Source: Pseudomonas marginalis (GTDB lineage: Bacteria; Pseudomonadota; Gammaproteobacteria; Pseudomonadales; Pseudomonadaceae). From it: a stretch of 64,000 nt of DNA. Made by a program: the position numbers and the translations under genes. The stretch spans positions 1,302,001 to 1,366,000 of the forward strand of contig NZ_VTFG01000001.1 of NCBI RefSeq assembly GCF_008692035.1. The letters run 5' to 3'. Positions 45,139 through 52,813 of the stretch are shown in pieces (position 1 is the first letter of the stretch; each line of letters opens with the position of its first letter). The notes beneath the pieces were generated by a model. That model did not search any database. It was not told the origin of the DNA and saw only the letters and a program-made list of their open reading frames with translations.

Positions 45139-45782
45139 ACACCCTCACCCGCCACCGTATCCTGCTGGTCGACGATCACCCGATGATGCGCCACGGCATG
45201 CGCCAGATGCTTGAACTGGAAGACGACCTGCAAGTGGTCGGCGAAGCCGGCAACGGCCAGGAAGCCCTGGACCAGATCGACGCGCTGCAACCGGACCTGG
45301 TGCTGCTGGACAACAACATGCCGCACATGAACGGCCTGGAAACCCTGCGCCGCCTGCGGGCCATGAACTATGCCGGCAAGGTGTTGCTGTTCACCGTGTC
45401 CGACGCCGAGGACGACATCCGCGACGCGCTGCGCCTGGATACCAATGGCTATCTGCTCAAGGACATGGAGCCGGAGTTGTTGATCCAGTACATCCGTGAT
45501 GCGTTGCATGGCGCGTTGGTCATCAGCCCCGGCCTGACCCGCGTCCTGGCCCAGGCCCTGCGCTCGCCACAGCCCCATGCGGCAGTGGAATTGACCGAGC
45601 GCGAGCGCCAGGTGCTGAGGACGATTGCCAGTGGGCACAGCAACAAGGTGATCGGGCACAAACTGGGGATTACCGAGGGCACGGTGAAGGTGCATGTGAA
45701 GAATCTGCTGCATAAGCTGGGGTTGCGGTCGCGGGTGGAGGCGGCGGTCTGGGCGATGGAGCATTTGCGGCAGGCGGGGTGA
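45135..45782 (+). CDS. narL: Nitrate response regulator NarL
   Basis: A 215-residue response regulator. The receiver has DDHPMMR, the phosphorylated Asp59 (VLLDNNMPHMNG) and the conserved Thr/Lys; the C-terminal LuxR-type HTH reads LTERERQVLRTIASGHSNKV and GTVKVHVKNLLHKL. It binds TACYYMT heptamers. It is coupled to narX. Confidence 0.92.
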   Translation: MNTLTRHRILLVDDHPMMRHGMRQMLELEDDLQVVGEAGNGQEALDQIDALQPDLVLLDNNMPHMNGLETLRRLRAMNYAGKVLLFTVSDAEDDIRDALRLDTNGYLLKDMEPELLIQYIRDALHGALVISPGLTRVLAQALRSPQPHAAVELTERERQVLRTIASGHSNKVIGHKLGITEGTVKVHVKNLLHKLGLRSRVEAAVWAMEHLRQAG

Positions 45783-45818
45783 GGCTGTTTGAGGCTGAAC
45801 GCGCGGCAGATAGGGCTG

Positions 45819-46045
45819 TTGTGGTGAGCGGGCTTGTCCCGCGCTGGGCTGCGTAGCAGCCCCAGTCCAGAAGAATGCGGTGTATCAGACACTCTGTAGA
45901 CACTGGTTTTGGGGCTGCTACGCAGCCCAGCGCGGGACAAGCCCGCTCACCACAAAAAGCCCGCTCACCACAGGGAGATTTGTCAGGGGCTGAAAGGTTG
46001 TGTAGATACTCATGCTCATCGGGGGGCAAGCCCCCTCCCACATTG
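45819..46045. repeat. Long perfect inverted repeat with REP units
   Basis: Two 46-bp arms (45819-45864 and 45910-45955) are exact complements (GTGGTGAGCGGGCTTGTCCC... ...GGGACAAGCCCGCTCACCAC) around a 45-bp spacer. Extra REP units follow at 45955-45980 and a half-REP (GGGGGGCAAGCCCCCTCCCAC) at 46020. It lies between narL and the dnrE-like gene; no other feature is seen in 45783-46134. Confidence 0.9.
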
Positions 46046-46134
46046 TTTACACAAACCCCGCAAGAGGTACCCCCACAGAGGCATATCAACCCCGCCCCAA
46101 GCCTTCTACGCTAGCCCATTGCGGAGGCCCAACC

Positions 46135-46815
46135 ATGCTCACCCATCCCCACATCGTGCTCACCCTGCGTCGCCATCACCTGTTCAGCCAGCTCCCGGAA
46201 AAAACCTTCCAGGACGTCTGCACCCTGGCCAATCTCAAGCGCCTGCCCGGCCATGCGCCGTTGATGCACCAGGGCGACGCGGCCGAGCGTTTTTTCCTGC
46301 TGGTCAGCGGCCAGATCAAGCTGCACCGGGTCACGGGCGAAGGCCAGGAACACCTGGTGGAAATCATCCAGCCCGGCCAGACCTTTGCCGAAGCGCTGCT
46401 GTTTACCCAGGCCAAGGCCTATCCGGTGAGCGCCACCGCGCTCAAGGACAGTGTGCTGGTCAGCATCGAAGGCCAGCACTACCGCCGGGCCCTGGAAAAC
46501 CAGCCGAAAATCTGCCTGGCGATCCTGGCCAGCATGAGCATCCACCTGCATCAGCGCCTCAAGGACATTGACACCCTGACCCTGGCCAACGCCAGCCGTC
46601 GGGTGATCAACTTCCTGTTCCAGGAGCGCGATGCGCTGAGTGGCGAGGTGGTGCTGCAAGTGCCCAAGCGCCTGGTGGCGTCGAAGCTGGGGATCCAGCC
46701 GGAGACCTTTTCAAGGATCCTGCACCGGCTGGTGGAAGGCGGGTTGATCGAGGTGCAGCGGCGCACCATTCGAATCCTCTGCGAAGAACAGTTGATGGGC
46801 TATCAGGCCGGCTGA
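46135..46815 (+). CDS. dnrE: Crp/Fnr-family regulator, DnrE-like
   Basis: A 226-residue regulator with a cyclic-nucleotide-type sensor domain, a dimer helix and a C-terminal HTH whose recognition segment IQPETFSRILHRL shares the E..SR pattern of Anr/Dnr proteins. The N-terminal cysteine set of FNR/Anr is absent, so it does not carry their oxygen-sensing cluster. GGAGG lies 7 nt before the ATG. Location behind narXL resembles dnrE of P. stutzeri; the name rests on that analogy. Confidence 0.8.
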   Translation: MLTHPHIVLTLRRHHLFSQLPEKTFQDVCTLANLKRLPGHAPLMHQGDAAERFFLLVSGQIKLHRVTGEGQEHLVEIIQPGQTFAEALLFTQAKAYPVSATALKDSVLVSIEGQHYRRALENQPKICLAILASMSIHLHQRLKDIDTLTLANASRRVINFLFQERDALSGEVVLQVPKRLVASKLGIQPETFSRILHRLVEGGLIEVQRRTIRILCEEQLMGYQAG

Positions 46816-47295
46816 TCAGTGCCCGCTGTGGACCGCTGACGCCCGCCCCGCCCGCTCCAGATTCCGCCACAACCAGGGCGGCAACACATCCGGGTCCAAA
46901 CTGTCGATCAGATTCTTCAACCCCAGCCCCAATTCCGTATCCCCCTCGATCACCAACCGGCGGCGAAAGAACAACGTATCCGGATCTTCCTGGCGGCTGG
47001 CCAGCAACAGAAACTCCCGCCAATTACCACTGATGCTAACCTGCGCCTCAGCCTTTTGCGCAATCCGCAACCCATCCCGCCCCAGGGTCAGGTACCAGCA
47101 CAACCCCAGGTCAGGAATACGCAAACACAGCCAACGCCCGCGCAGCAGGTCAAACCCACCGTCGCGCAGGGGTTCGGCCAGGCAGCGGTTGAGGGCTTGC
47201 TGCAAGGCCAGGCGCTGTACGCCAAACGGCACGCGGCGGATCAACGGCAACAACCGGTCGGCACCCTTGAGCAGCCATGGTTTACGACTCAGCAC
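46816..47295 (-). CDS. ubiT: UbiT, SCP2-domain factor for anaerobic ubiquinone synthesis
   Basis: A 159-residue SCP2-type lipid-binding protein (WYLTLGRDGLRIAQK, DTLFFRRRLVIEGDTELGLGLKN). UbiT with UbiU and UbiV makes ubiquinone without oxygen in proteobacteria. It starts at GTG 47295 with GGAGG at 7 nt inside the end of ubiV (7-bp overlap). It abuts the convergent dnrE-like gene. Confidence 0.88.
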   Translation of the reverse strand: MLSRKPWLLKGADRLLPLIRRVPFGVQRLALQQALNRCLAEPLRDGGFDLLRGRWLCLRIPDLGLCWYLTLGRDGLRIAQKAEAQVSISGNWREFLLLASRQEDPDTLFFRRRLVIEGDTELGLGLKNLIDSLDPDVLPPWLWRNLERAGRASAVHSGH

Positions 47296-48179
47296 AGGCC
47301 CACCTCCTCAACCCGCAACATGCCCGCCTGGCCGTGCCAGTAGCCGTTGCAGCCTTCGACATACAGCGGCGGCGTAGCGCCCTGGCGTACCTGGTCGTAG
47401 GCACGCACCACCTCGACCATGCCCTCGGCCCGGGGGCTCAGGCGCAACAGGTTGGCGCCGCTGGACACCAGGCCGGGGTAATCGGCCAGCAGGTTGGTAA
47501 CGTCGGCCGACATGGTCTGGATGCCGTTCAAGGTGAACAACGCCTGCCCTTCCTGGCTGGTCAGTGGCATGCCATCGGGGTAGTTGATGCAGCAGAACTG
47601 GCAATCGTCCTTCGGGCGGTTTTCCGCGCGGGCGGTGAAGCAACGCGCCGAGTAGGCCAGGGGCAAATGGCCGTAGGCGAAGATCTCCACTTCGGGCAAC
47701 GGCCGGCCCAATTCGCGCACCTGTTCCAGCACGTCGGCGATCAGGCCCTGGGAGCACTCCACCGGCGGCACCCAGCGCTGCATGCCGGCGTCGAGCAGTT
47801 GCACCAGGGCGTGACCGTTGTAGAGGTTGAGCGCCGGGCCGCCGACAAAGGGCAGTTTGCGCTCGATCAGCATCTGCACCGCGCCCATGTCGTTGGCCTC
47901 CACCAGCCACTCGCCGTTGTCGCACAGGCGGCGCAGGCTCGAGAGTTCGGAGGCGGCTTCGATCAAGGTCAGGCTCGACAACACGATCTGCGCCGGGCTG
48001 CAGGTTTGCAGTTCCCGGCCCAGGCCCAACCAACGGTCCAGGGAAAACGCGCGGCGCTTGGCGCACACGGTTTCGCCCAGGTAAATCACGTCCAGGGGCA
48101 AGCCGGCCATGTCCGAGTAGAAGCGCCCCAGGTGTTCCTTATCCCAATAAAACAGCACCGGTCCCAGGCTGAGTTTCAT
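47289..48179 (-). CDS. ubiV: UbiV, oxygen-independent ubiquinone hydroxylation
   Basis: A 296-residue U32-peptidase-like protein (MKLSLGPVLFYWD; EIFAYGHLPLAYSARCFTAR; DDCQFCCINYPDG). The cysteines match the 4Fe-4S ligands of UbiV. It works with UbiU in oxygen-independent ring hydroxylation during nitrate respiration. The ATG at 48179 gives the family N-terminus. Confidence 0.9.
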   Translation of the reverse strand: MKLSLGPVLFYWDKEHLGRFYSDMAGLPLDVIYLGETVCAKRRAFSLDRWLGLGRELQTCSPAQIVLSSLTLIEAASELSSLRRLCDNGEWLVEANDMGAVQMLIERKLPFVGGPALNLYNGHALVQLLDAGMQRWVPPVECSQGLIADVLEQVRELGRPLPEVEIFAYGHLPLAYSARCFTARAENRPKDDCQFCCINYPDGMPLTSQEGQALFTLNGIQTMSADVTNLLADYPGLVSSGANLLRLSPRAEGMVEVVRAYDQVRQGATPPLYVEGCNGYWHGQAGMLRVEEVGLC

Positions 48180-48189
48180 CTGTGTCTCC

Positions 48190-49185
48190 TCACTGCCATG
48201 CACGATGGTAGGCGCCGAGTGTGGTCTGGCTGCCTTCGGATAACCCGGCCAGCACCTGGCGCCATTGGTCCTTGACCACAAAGCTGGCCGGTGCGCTGCG
48301 GTGGGCGTCGAGCGCGGCGCGCCAGACCCGGGTGACTTGTTCCACATACGCCGGGCTGCGTTGGCGGCCTTCGATCTTGACCGCTTCGACGCCGATGGCG
48401 CTGAGCTCCGGCAGCAGGTCGAGGGTGTCGAGGCTGGTGGGTTCTTCGAGGGCATGGAAGCGTTTGCCGCCGACCAGGAAGCGGCCCTTGCACAGGGTCG
48501 GGTAACCGGCGGGTTCGTCGGCGGTATAGCGGTCGATAAGTACTTCGCTCAGGCGCGCACTCAAGCCCTCGGCATCTTCGCTCCAGCGCACCGCCTTGGC
48601 CGGCGAGCACACGCCGCACAGGTTCGGCGACTCGCCGGTGATATAGGAAGACAGGTGGCAACGCCCCTCGGCCATGATGCACAGGCTGCCGAAACCGAAC
48701 ACTTCGATGGGCACCGGGCTGCTCGCAGCCACCTGCTTGACCTGGGCCAGGGACAGCACACGGGGCAATACCGCGCGGCGAATGCCGTAGCGCTCGGCAT
48801 AGAACTTCAGCGCCGCCGCGTGGGTGGCCGAGCCCTGTACCGACAGGTGCAAGGCCATGTGCGGATGCTGGCGGCTGGCGTAGTCGAGCACGCCGGGGTC
48901 GGCGGCGATCAGGGCGTCCACGCCGTGGTCCGCCGCGCGGTCGACGGCGCGTTGCCAACGCGCCCAGATCTTCGGTTGCGGGTAGGTATTGACCGCCACG
49001 TAAAGCTTGCGCTGGTGCTGGCGAATAAAGGCGACGGCACCGTCGAACTGTTTGTCGTCCATGTTCAACCCGGCAAAGTGCCGGGCATTGGTGTCATCGC
49101 GAAAACCGACATACACCGCATCGGCGCCTTGGCGCACCGCGGCTTTAAGCGCAGGCAGGTTGCCTGCCGGGCAGACCAGTTGCAT
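48190..49185 (-). CDS. ubiU: UbiU, oxygen-independent ubiquinone hydroxylation
   Basis: A 331-residue U32-family protein (MQLVCPAGNLPALKAAVRQG; FGFGSLCIMAEGRCHLSSYI; NLCGVCSPAKAVRW; VKIEGRQRSPAYV). The cysteines form the 4Fe-4S cluster site of UbiU. The gene follows moeA by 9 bp and precedes ubiV by 10 bp. GAGGAG lies before the ATG. Confidence 0.92.
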   Translation of the reverse strand: MQLVCPAGNLPALKAAVRQGADAVYVGFRDDTNARHFAGLNMDDKQFDGAVAFIRQHQRKLYVAVNTYPQPKIWARWQRAVDRAADHGVDALIAADPGVLDYASRQHPHMALHLSVQGSATHAAALKFYAERYGIRRAVLPRVLSLAQVKQVAASSPVPIEVFGFGSLCIMAEGRCHLSSYITGESPNLCGVCSPAKAVRWSEDAEGLSARLSEVLIDRYTADEPAGYPTLCKGRFLVGGKRFHALEEPTSLDTLDLLPELSAIGVEAVKIEGRQRSPAYVEQVTRVWRAALDAHRSAPASFVVKDQWRQVLAGLSEGSQTTLGAYHRAWQ

Positions 49186-49194
49186 GGGGGCTCC

Positions 49195-50427
49195 TCAGAG
49201 AAATTCAGCGAAAGACACAAACGGCACCGGTTCATCCTTGAGCACCTGGTGCTCACGCTCGACGATCACCAGGCCATCGGCCCAACAGGCGGCGGTGAGC
49301 ATCGCCGAGCTTTGCTGGGGGTGCAGCACGGCGCGCAATTGCCCGTCCTCGCCAGGGCTCAGGCGTGCACGCAGGTACTGGCGGCGCTTGTTGGGCTTGA
49401 GCCATTCGAATGCGGCCGGCACCTGGATCGGCACCGGCAACACCCGCTCCACTCCTTGGGCGCGCAGCAGGAACGGACGCACCACCACCAGCGCGGTGAT
49501 CAACGCCGCCGACGGGTTACCGGGCAGGCCCAGCCACGGCTTGCCCGCCACGTCGCCAAATGCCAGGGGTTTGCCGGGCTGGATCGCCAGGCGCCAGAAG
49601 TCCACGCGGCCGAGCGCCTCGATGGCCTGCTTGAGATGGTCCTCCTCACCCACCGACACCCCCGCCGAGGTCAGCAACAGGTCGCATTCAGACGAGGCCA
49701 GGGCCAGCGCATCACGGCTGGCGGCCAGTTCATCCGCCATCACGCCGTAGTCGTGCACGTCCACGCCCCAGCCACGCAACAAGGCAGCCAGGGCATAGCG
49801 GTTGCTGTTGTAGATCTGCCCCGGCACCAGCGCTTCGCCCGGGTCACGCAGCTCGTTGCCGCTGCTGAGCAGGCACACCCGCAACGGGCGATAGACTTTC
49901 AACCGAGGGATGCCGGCCGAGGCCAGCAAGCCGATGTCCTGGGCGCGCAGGCGCTTGCCGACGGCGATCAGGGTCTGCCCACGCTGCAACTCTTCACCCT
50001 GCTTGCGCACATGCTCGCCGAGACGTACCGGCGGGCACCAGATGCGCTGGCCGTACAGGCGACAACGCTCCTGGGGCACCACCGTGTCGGCGCCGGGCGG
50101 TAGCGGCGCACCGGTAAAGATGCGCACGGCCTGCCCGGCCTGCACCCTCACCTTGCTGTGCTGCCCCGCCGCAATGCGCCCGGCGAGCATCAGGTAGCCG
50201 CCTTCGGCCGGTACGTCCTCGGCGCGCAGGGCGTAGCCGTCCATGGCGCTGTTGTCGAAGCCGGGCAAATCCAGGGGTGAGAACAGTTCTTCGGCGACCA
50301 CCCGCCCCAGCGCCTGCTCCAGGCCAATCACCTGGGTGCTCGGCGGCGGCGGCGCCTGGGCCAGCAGCGCGGCGATGGCCTCGTCCACCGGCATCAGGTG
50401 GCCGCTGTCACACACCGAGACACTCAT
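49195..50427 (-). CDS. moeA: Molybdopterin molybdenumtransferase MoeA
   Basis: A 410-residue MoeA that inserts molybdate into adenylylated molybdopterin. Typical segments are LPGFDNSAMDGYALRAEDV, IFTGAPLPPGADTVV, SSGNELRDPGE, TSAGVSVGEEDHLK and GLPGNPSAAL. Its start overlaps the moaB stop by 4 bp. It is a second, denitrification-linked copy by location. Confidence 0.92.
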   Translation of the reverse strand: MSVSVCDSGHLMPVDEAIAALLAQAPPPPSTQVIGLEQALGRVVAEELFSPLDLPGFDNSAMDGYALRAEDVPAEGGYLMLAGRIAAGQHSKVRVQAGQAVRIFTGAPLPPGADTVVPQERCRLYGQRIWCPPVRLGEHVRKQGEELQRGQTLIAVGKRLRAQDIGLLASAGIPRLKVYRPLRVCLLSSGNELRDPGEALVPGQIYNSNRYALAALLRGWGVDVHDYGVMADELAASRDALALASSECDLLLTSAGVSVGEEDHLKQAIEALGRVDFWRLAIQPGKPLAFGDVAGKPWLGLPGNPSAALITALVVVRPFLLRAQGVERVLPVPIQVPAAFEWLKPNKRRQYLRARLSPGEDGQLRAVLHPQQSSAMLTAACWADGLVIVEREHQVLKDEPVPFVSFAEFL

Positions 50428-50978
50428 GAACGCGACTCGCAGGCTTGCAGGATTTGCTCAGGCTGAGGCTTGAGGTGCGGCACGAAGTTGCACGGGCCGG
50501 TGCGGCTGTCCAACTGTTCCGCCAGGATCCTGTCCCAGCCGGTGCGGCATGCGCCCGGCGAGCCCGGCATGCAGCACACCAGCACGCCGTTGCTGATGCC
50601 GGCCAGGGCGCGGGACTGCAAGGTGGAAGTGCCGATTTCGGCCAAGGACACCTGGCGGAACAGCTCACCGAAGCCTTCGACATGTTTGTCCAGCAACGGC
50701 AGCACCGCCTGGGGCGTGTTGTCGCGGGCGGTGAAACCGGTACCGCCGGTCATCAGCACCACTTGCACCTCGGGGTCGGCGATCCACAGGGACACCTGCG
50801 CACGAATCTGGTAGATATCGTCGATCACCAGGCCACGGTCGATAAGCACATGCCCGGCACTTTCGAGGCGGTCCACCAGGGTCTGGCCGGAGGTGTCGGT
50901 GTCGAGGGTACGGGTGTCACTGATGGTCAGCACGGCGATGTTCAGGGGCACGAACGTGCGTTGTTTCAAATGGGCCAT
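50424..50978 (-). CDS. moaB: Molybdopterin adenylyltransferase-type protein MoaB
   Basis: A 184-residue MoaB/Mog-family protein (IAVLTISDTRTLDTDTSGQ; LMTGGTGFTARDNTPQAV; GSPGACRTGWDRILAEQLD). It prepares molybdopterin for metal insertion by MoeA. The ATG at 50978 is preferred to longer frames that run into the control region. A NarL-type palindrome lies about 70 bp upstream. Confidence 0.9.
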   Translation of the reverse strand: MAHLKQRTFVPLNIAVLTISDTRTLDTDTSGQTLVDRLESAGHVLIDRGLVIDDIYQIRAQVSLWIADPEVQVVLMTGGTGFTARDNTPQAVLPLLDKHVEGFGELFRQVSLAEIGTSTLQSRALAGISNGVLVCCMPGSPGACRTGWDRILAEQLDSRTGPCNFVPHLKPQPEQILQACESRS

Positions 50979-51041
50979 GATCAAGGCTCCAGGCGTCAAG
51001 AAAGTTGCCGTCAGCCTGCGCCGCAACGGGCGCAGGGCCTA

Positions 51042-51057
51042 TTCCTCCAAGGAGGTA
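51042..51057. promoter_or_regulatory. NarL-type palindrome upstream of moaB
   Basis: TTCCTCC-AA-GGAGGTA is an inverted pair of heptamers spaced by 2 bp, close to the NarL 7-2-7 form. The half GGAGGTA is identical to that of the narK1-narX site. A neighbouring hairpin (CCTGCGCC/GGCGCAGG, about 51015-51038) may act in the leader. Confidence 0.5.
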
Positions 51058-51063
51058 TCTCGT

Positions 51064-51711
51064 TCAGGGGGCCAGGCGCGTGCGCTGCCAAATGCCCCCG
51101 TGCAGGCGGTAGTCGAGACGGTCATGCAGACGGTCGGGCCGGCCCTGCCAGAACTCGATGCGCTGCGGTTGCAGGCGGTAACCGCCCCAATGCTCGGGCC
51201 GTGGTGGTTGCTGCCCGGCGAAACGCTCGGTGACGTCACGCAGGCGGCTTTCCAACTCGCTGCGATGGCCAAGGGGCTGGCTTTGCGGCGACGCCCAGGC
51301 GCCCAACTGGCTGGCGGCCGGTCGCGCATCGAAATAATCGTCCGACAGCTGCGCATCCGCTCGAACCACCGGGCCTTCGATACGCACCTGACGCTCCAGC
51401 CCCGGCCAGAAAAACGTCATGGCCGCATGGGGATTGCTCGCCAACTCCTGGCCCTTGGCACTCTGGTAATGGCCGAAAAAGAAAAAACCCTCGGCACTGA
51501 AACCCTTGAGCAGCAGGATGCGACAGTGGGCATGCCCATCATGATCGACCGTAGCCAAGGCCATGCTATTGGCCTCGGCCGGCGGCACCTCGGTTTTACG
51601 CGCCTGATCCAGCCACTGGCCGAACAGCACCAAGGGATCGTCCTGCACCAAGTCATCACGCAGGCCATAAAGGGTGTAGTTGCGGCGCAATTGCGCAAGA
51701 GACAGGGGCAT
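51064..51711 (-). CDS. pdxH: Pyridoxamine 5'-phosphate oxidase, PdxH-type
   Basis: A 215-residue FMN oxidase ([78 protein letters not shown]-terminal [17 protein letters not shown]). It makes pyridoxal phosphate. GGAGGA lies 7 nt before the ATG at 51711. An Anr/Dnr-type box lies 56 bp upstream, so this looks like a second pdxH tied to denitrification. PdxH normally uses oxygen, so its value under anoxia is unclear. Confidence 0.88.
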   Translation of the reverse strand: MPLSLAQLRRNYTLYGLRDDLVQDDPLVLFGQWLDQARKTEVPPAEANSMALATVDHDGHAHCRILLLKGFSAEGFFFFGHYQSAKGQELASNPHAAMTFFWPGLERQVRIEGPVVRADAQLSDDYFDARPAASQLGAWASPQSQPLGHRSELESRLRDVTERFAGQQPPRPEHWGGYRLQPQRIEFWQGRPDRLHDRLDYRLHGGIWQRTRLAP

Positions 51712-51766
51712 GGCGCAGTCCTCCAGAAAGTTCGCCACAGTGTGGGAACTACCACGAAGTTATCCC

Positions 51767-51780
51767 TTGACCGCGATCAA
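51767..51780 (-). promoter_or_regulatory. Anr/Dnr box of pdxH
   Basis: On the plus strand the site reads TTGACCGCGATCAA; it matches the TTGAT-N4-ATCAA consensus at 9 of 10 fixed positions. It is followed by pdxH, moaB, moeA and ubiUVT on the minus strand. Confidence 0.65.
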
Positions 51781-51834
51781 CATTCGCCCGTGGCATGACG
51801 CCGCATGTGATTGCTTGAGGTGTGGGGGGCTACA

Positions 51835-52163
51835 CAACGGATCGCGTTGCTGTTGCTGTTGCTCTGGCTGTTGCTCTGGCTCTGCTTTTGATCTTGATCT
51901 CAGGCGCCCCGTCAAACACGCTGGCCGAACGCAGGCTTGAATCCGTGGGTAACCCGGCAGGACGCCGGGTTAGCCGTCCTGGGCCAGGGATGGCCCATGA
52001 CGGCGGCCCACGGATTCAAGCCGGAGTGAGGGCACACCGAGCCTAGGCGAGGTGCCGAGTGTTGGGGCGAGGACCTTTTGCTTACTTTTGGGTCCCTCCA
52101 AAAGTGAGCCGCTGTAAGAGCGGAACCATAGGTGGCCGTTACCGTAGCAACGGATATGTACTC
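51835..52163 (+). repeat. SIM repeat copy 5 (type B, forward, solo)
   Basis: The 5' end is a CTGTTGCTCTGG-like short-repeat stretch, then GATCTTGATCTCAGGCGCCCCG, the 89-bp core at 51934-52022, the GGCACACCGAGCCTAGGC block, the TTACTTTTGG hairpin and the end GGATATGTACTC. It is not paired with a type-A copy. No gene is seen between 51712 and 52288 other than this and the adjoining REP. Confidence 0.9.
51934..52022 (+). other. 89-bp three-way-junction core, type B
   Basis: The closing stem GGCTTGAATCCGTGGG pairs perfectly with 52007-52022. The hairpins TAACCCGGC/GCCGGGTTA and GCCGTC...GACGGC (inner loop GGGA) are intact. Confidence 0.85.
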
Positions 52164-52195
52164 GGCCTGATCCAACATCCTGGTCGGCTGTCAGG

Positions 52196-52245
52196 CCGCC
52201 ATCGGGGGCAAGTCGAATCGTCGCACCGCCCCTCCCACATTTGAT
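52196..52245. repeat. REP variant
   Basis: ATCGGGGGCAAGTCGAATCG followed by TCGCACCGCCCCTCCCACATTTG. The same variant closes the SIM pairs around norB/norD (57010 and 57883). Confidence 0.85.
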
Positions 52246-52270
52246 CTCCATACAGTCAGGTAGATACTAG

Positions 52271-52372
52271 TCTGCTCTGGATCTCACTCCATTACCGCAG
52301 CAACACCCGCGCGACCACATCCGCCTGGAGAACGACCTGTTGTTTACCAGGGCGCTCAGTCCGCCTGCCTGA
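52271..52372 (+). pseudogene. 3' relic of a dnrN/ytfE-type iron-sulfur repair gene
   Basis: An open stretch without a start codon translates to ...PRDHIRLENDLLFTRALSPPA followed by a stop. It closely resembles the C-terminus of E. coli YtfE (DHISLENNVLFPRALAGE), including the iron-ligand histidine and the LEN motif. Upstream the similarity ends at REP/SIM sequence. The gene family repairs NO-damaged clusters and often lies near nnrS, so a deletion or repeat insertion seems to have removed the rest. Confidence 0.6.
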
Positions 52373-52804
52373 TCAACGCAACATCAGCTTGGCCACGATC
52401 ACGATCACGACCATATGCACCAGGATGCTGCGACGAATCCACGTCGCACGCCGGGGGCTCAAGCGCTGGTGACTCAGCAGGTACGCCAGCCACAGGTAAT
52501 GGCCGATGATGCTCAGGGCCAGCAGGATTTTCAGGCTCAGCAGCGCGGCGAAGTGGCTGGCCCAGGGCACCGCCAACAGCCCGCGATAGTGCCAGGCCAG
52601 GCCGATGCCCGCGCCGTACAGCAGCACCACCACGCCGTGCAGTACCTGGCGCGAACGCCGTGCAATGGCATGGTCGGAGGTGAACTGCGCCGACCAGGCC
52701 AGTTCCTCGCGGGCGCTGTACCAGATCACTACTTCGAAAAACAGCGTGCCGATAAACGCAATCGCTGCCAGCAGATGCACGATCAACAAGGTGGAATAGA
52801 GCAT
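52373..52804 (-). CDS. CopD-like four-helix membrane protein
   Basis: A 143-residue membrane protein with four helices and histidines at HLLAAIAF, HGVVVLLY, HFAALLSL and HMVVIVIV, like CopD/haem-type small membrane proteins found beside nnrS. Its function is unknown; it may bind haem or metal. AGGAGG lies 5 nt before the ATG. It follows nnrS by 9 bp and is probably co-transcribed. Confidence 0.8.
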   Translation of the reverse strand: MLYSTLLIVHLLAAIAFIGTLFFEVVIWYSAREELAWSAQFTSDHAIARRSRQVLHGVVVLLYGAGIGLAWHYRGLLAVPWASHFAALLSLKILLALSIIGHYLWLAYLLSHQRLSPRRATWIRRSILVHMVVIVIVAKLMLR

Positions 52805-52813
52805 GACGTCCTC

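Noticed and set aside
51822-52046. Short frames inside SIM copies (also near 30960, 31087, 57209, 57303, 60041)
   Set aside because: They recur in every copy as fragments of the same structured repeat, lack ribosome sites and change frame between copies; pipelines may list them as hypothetical proteins.
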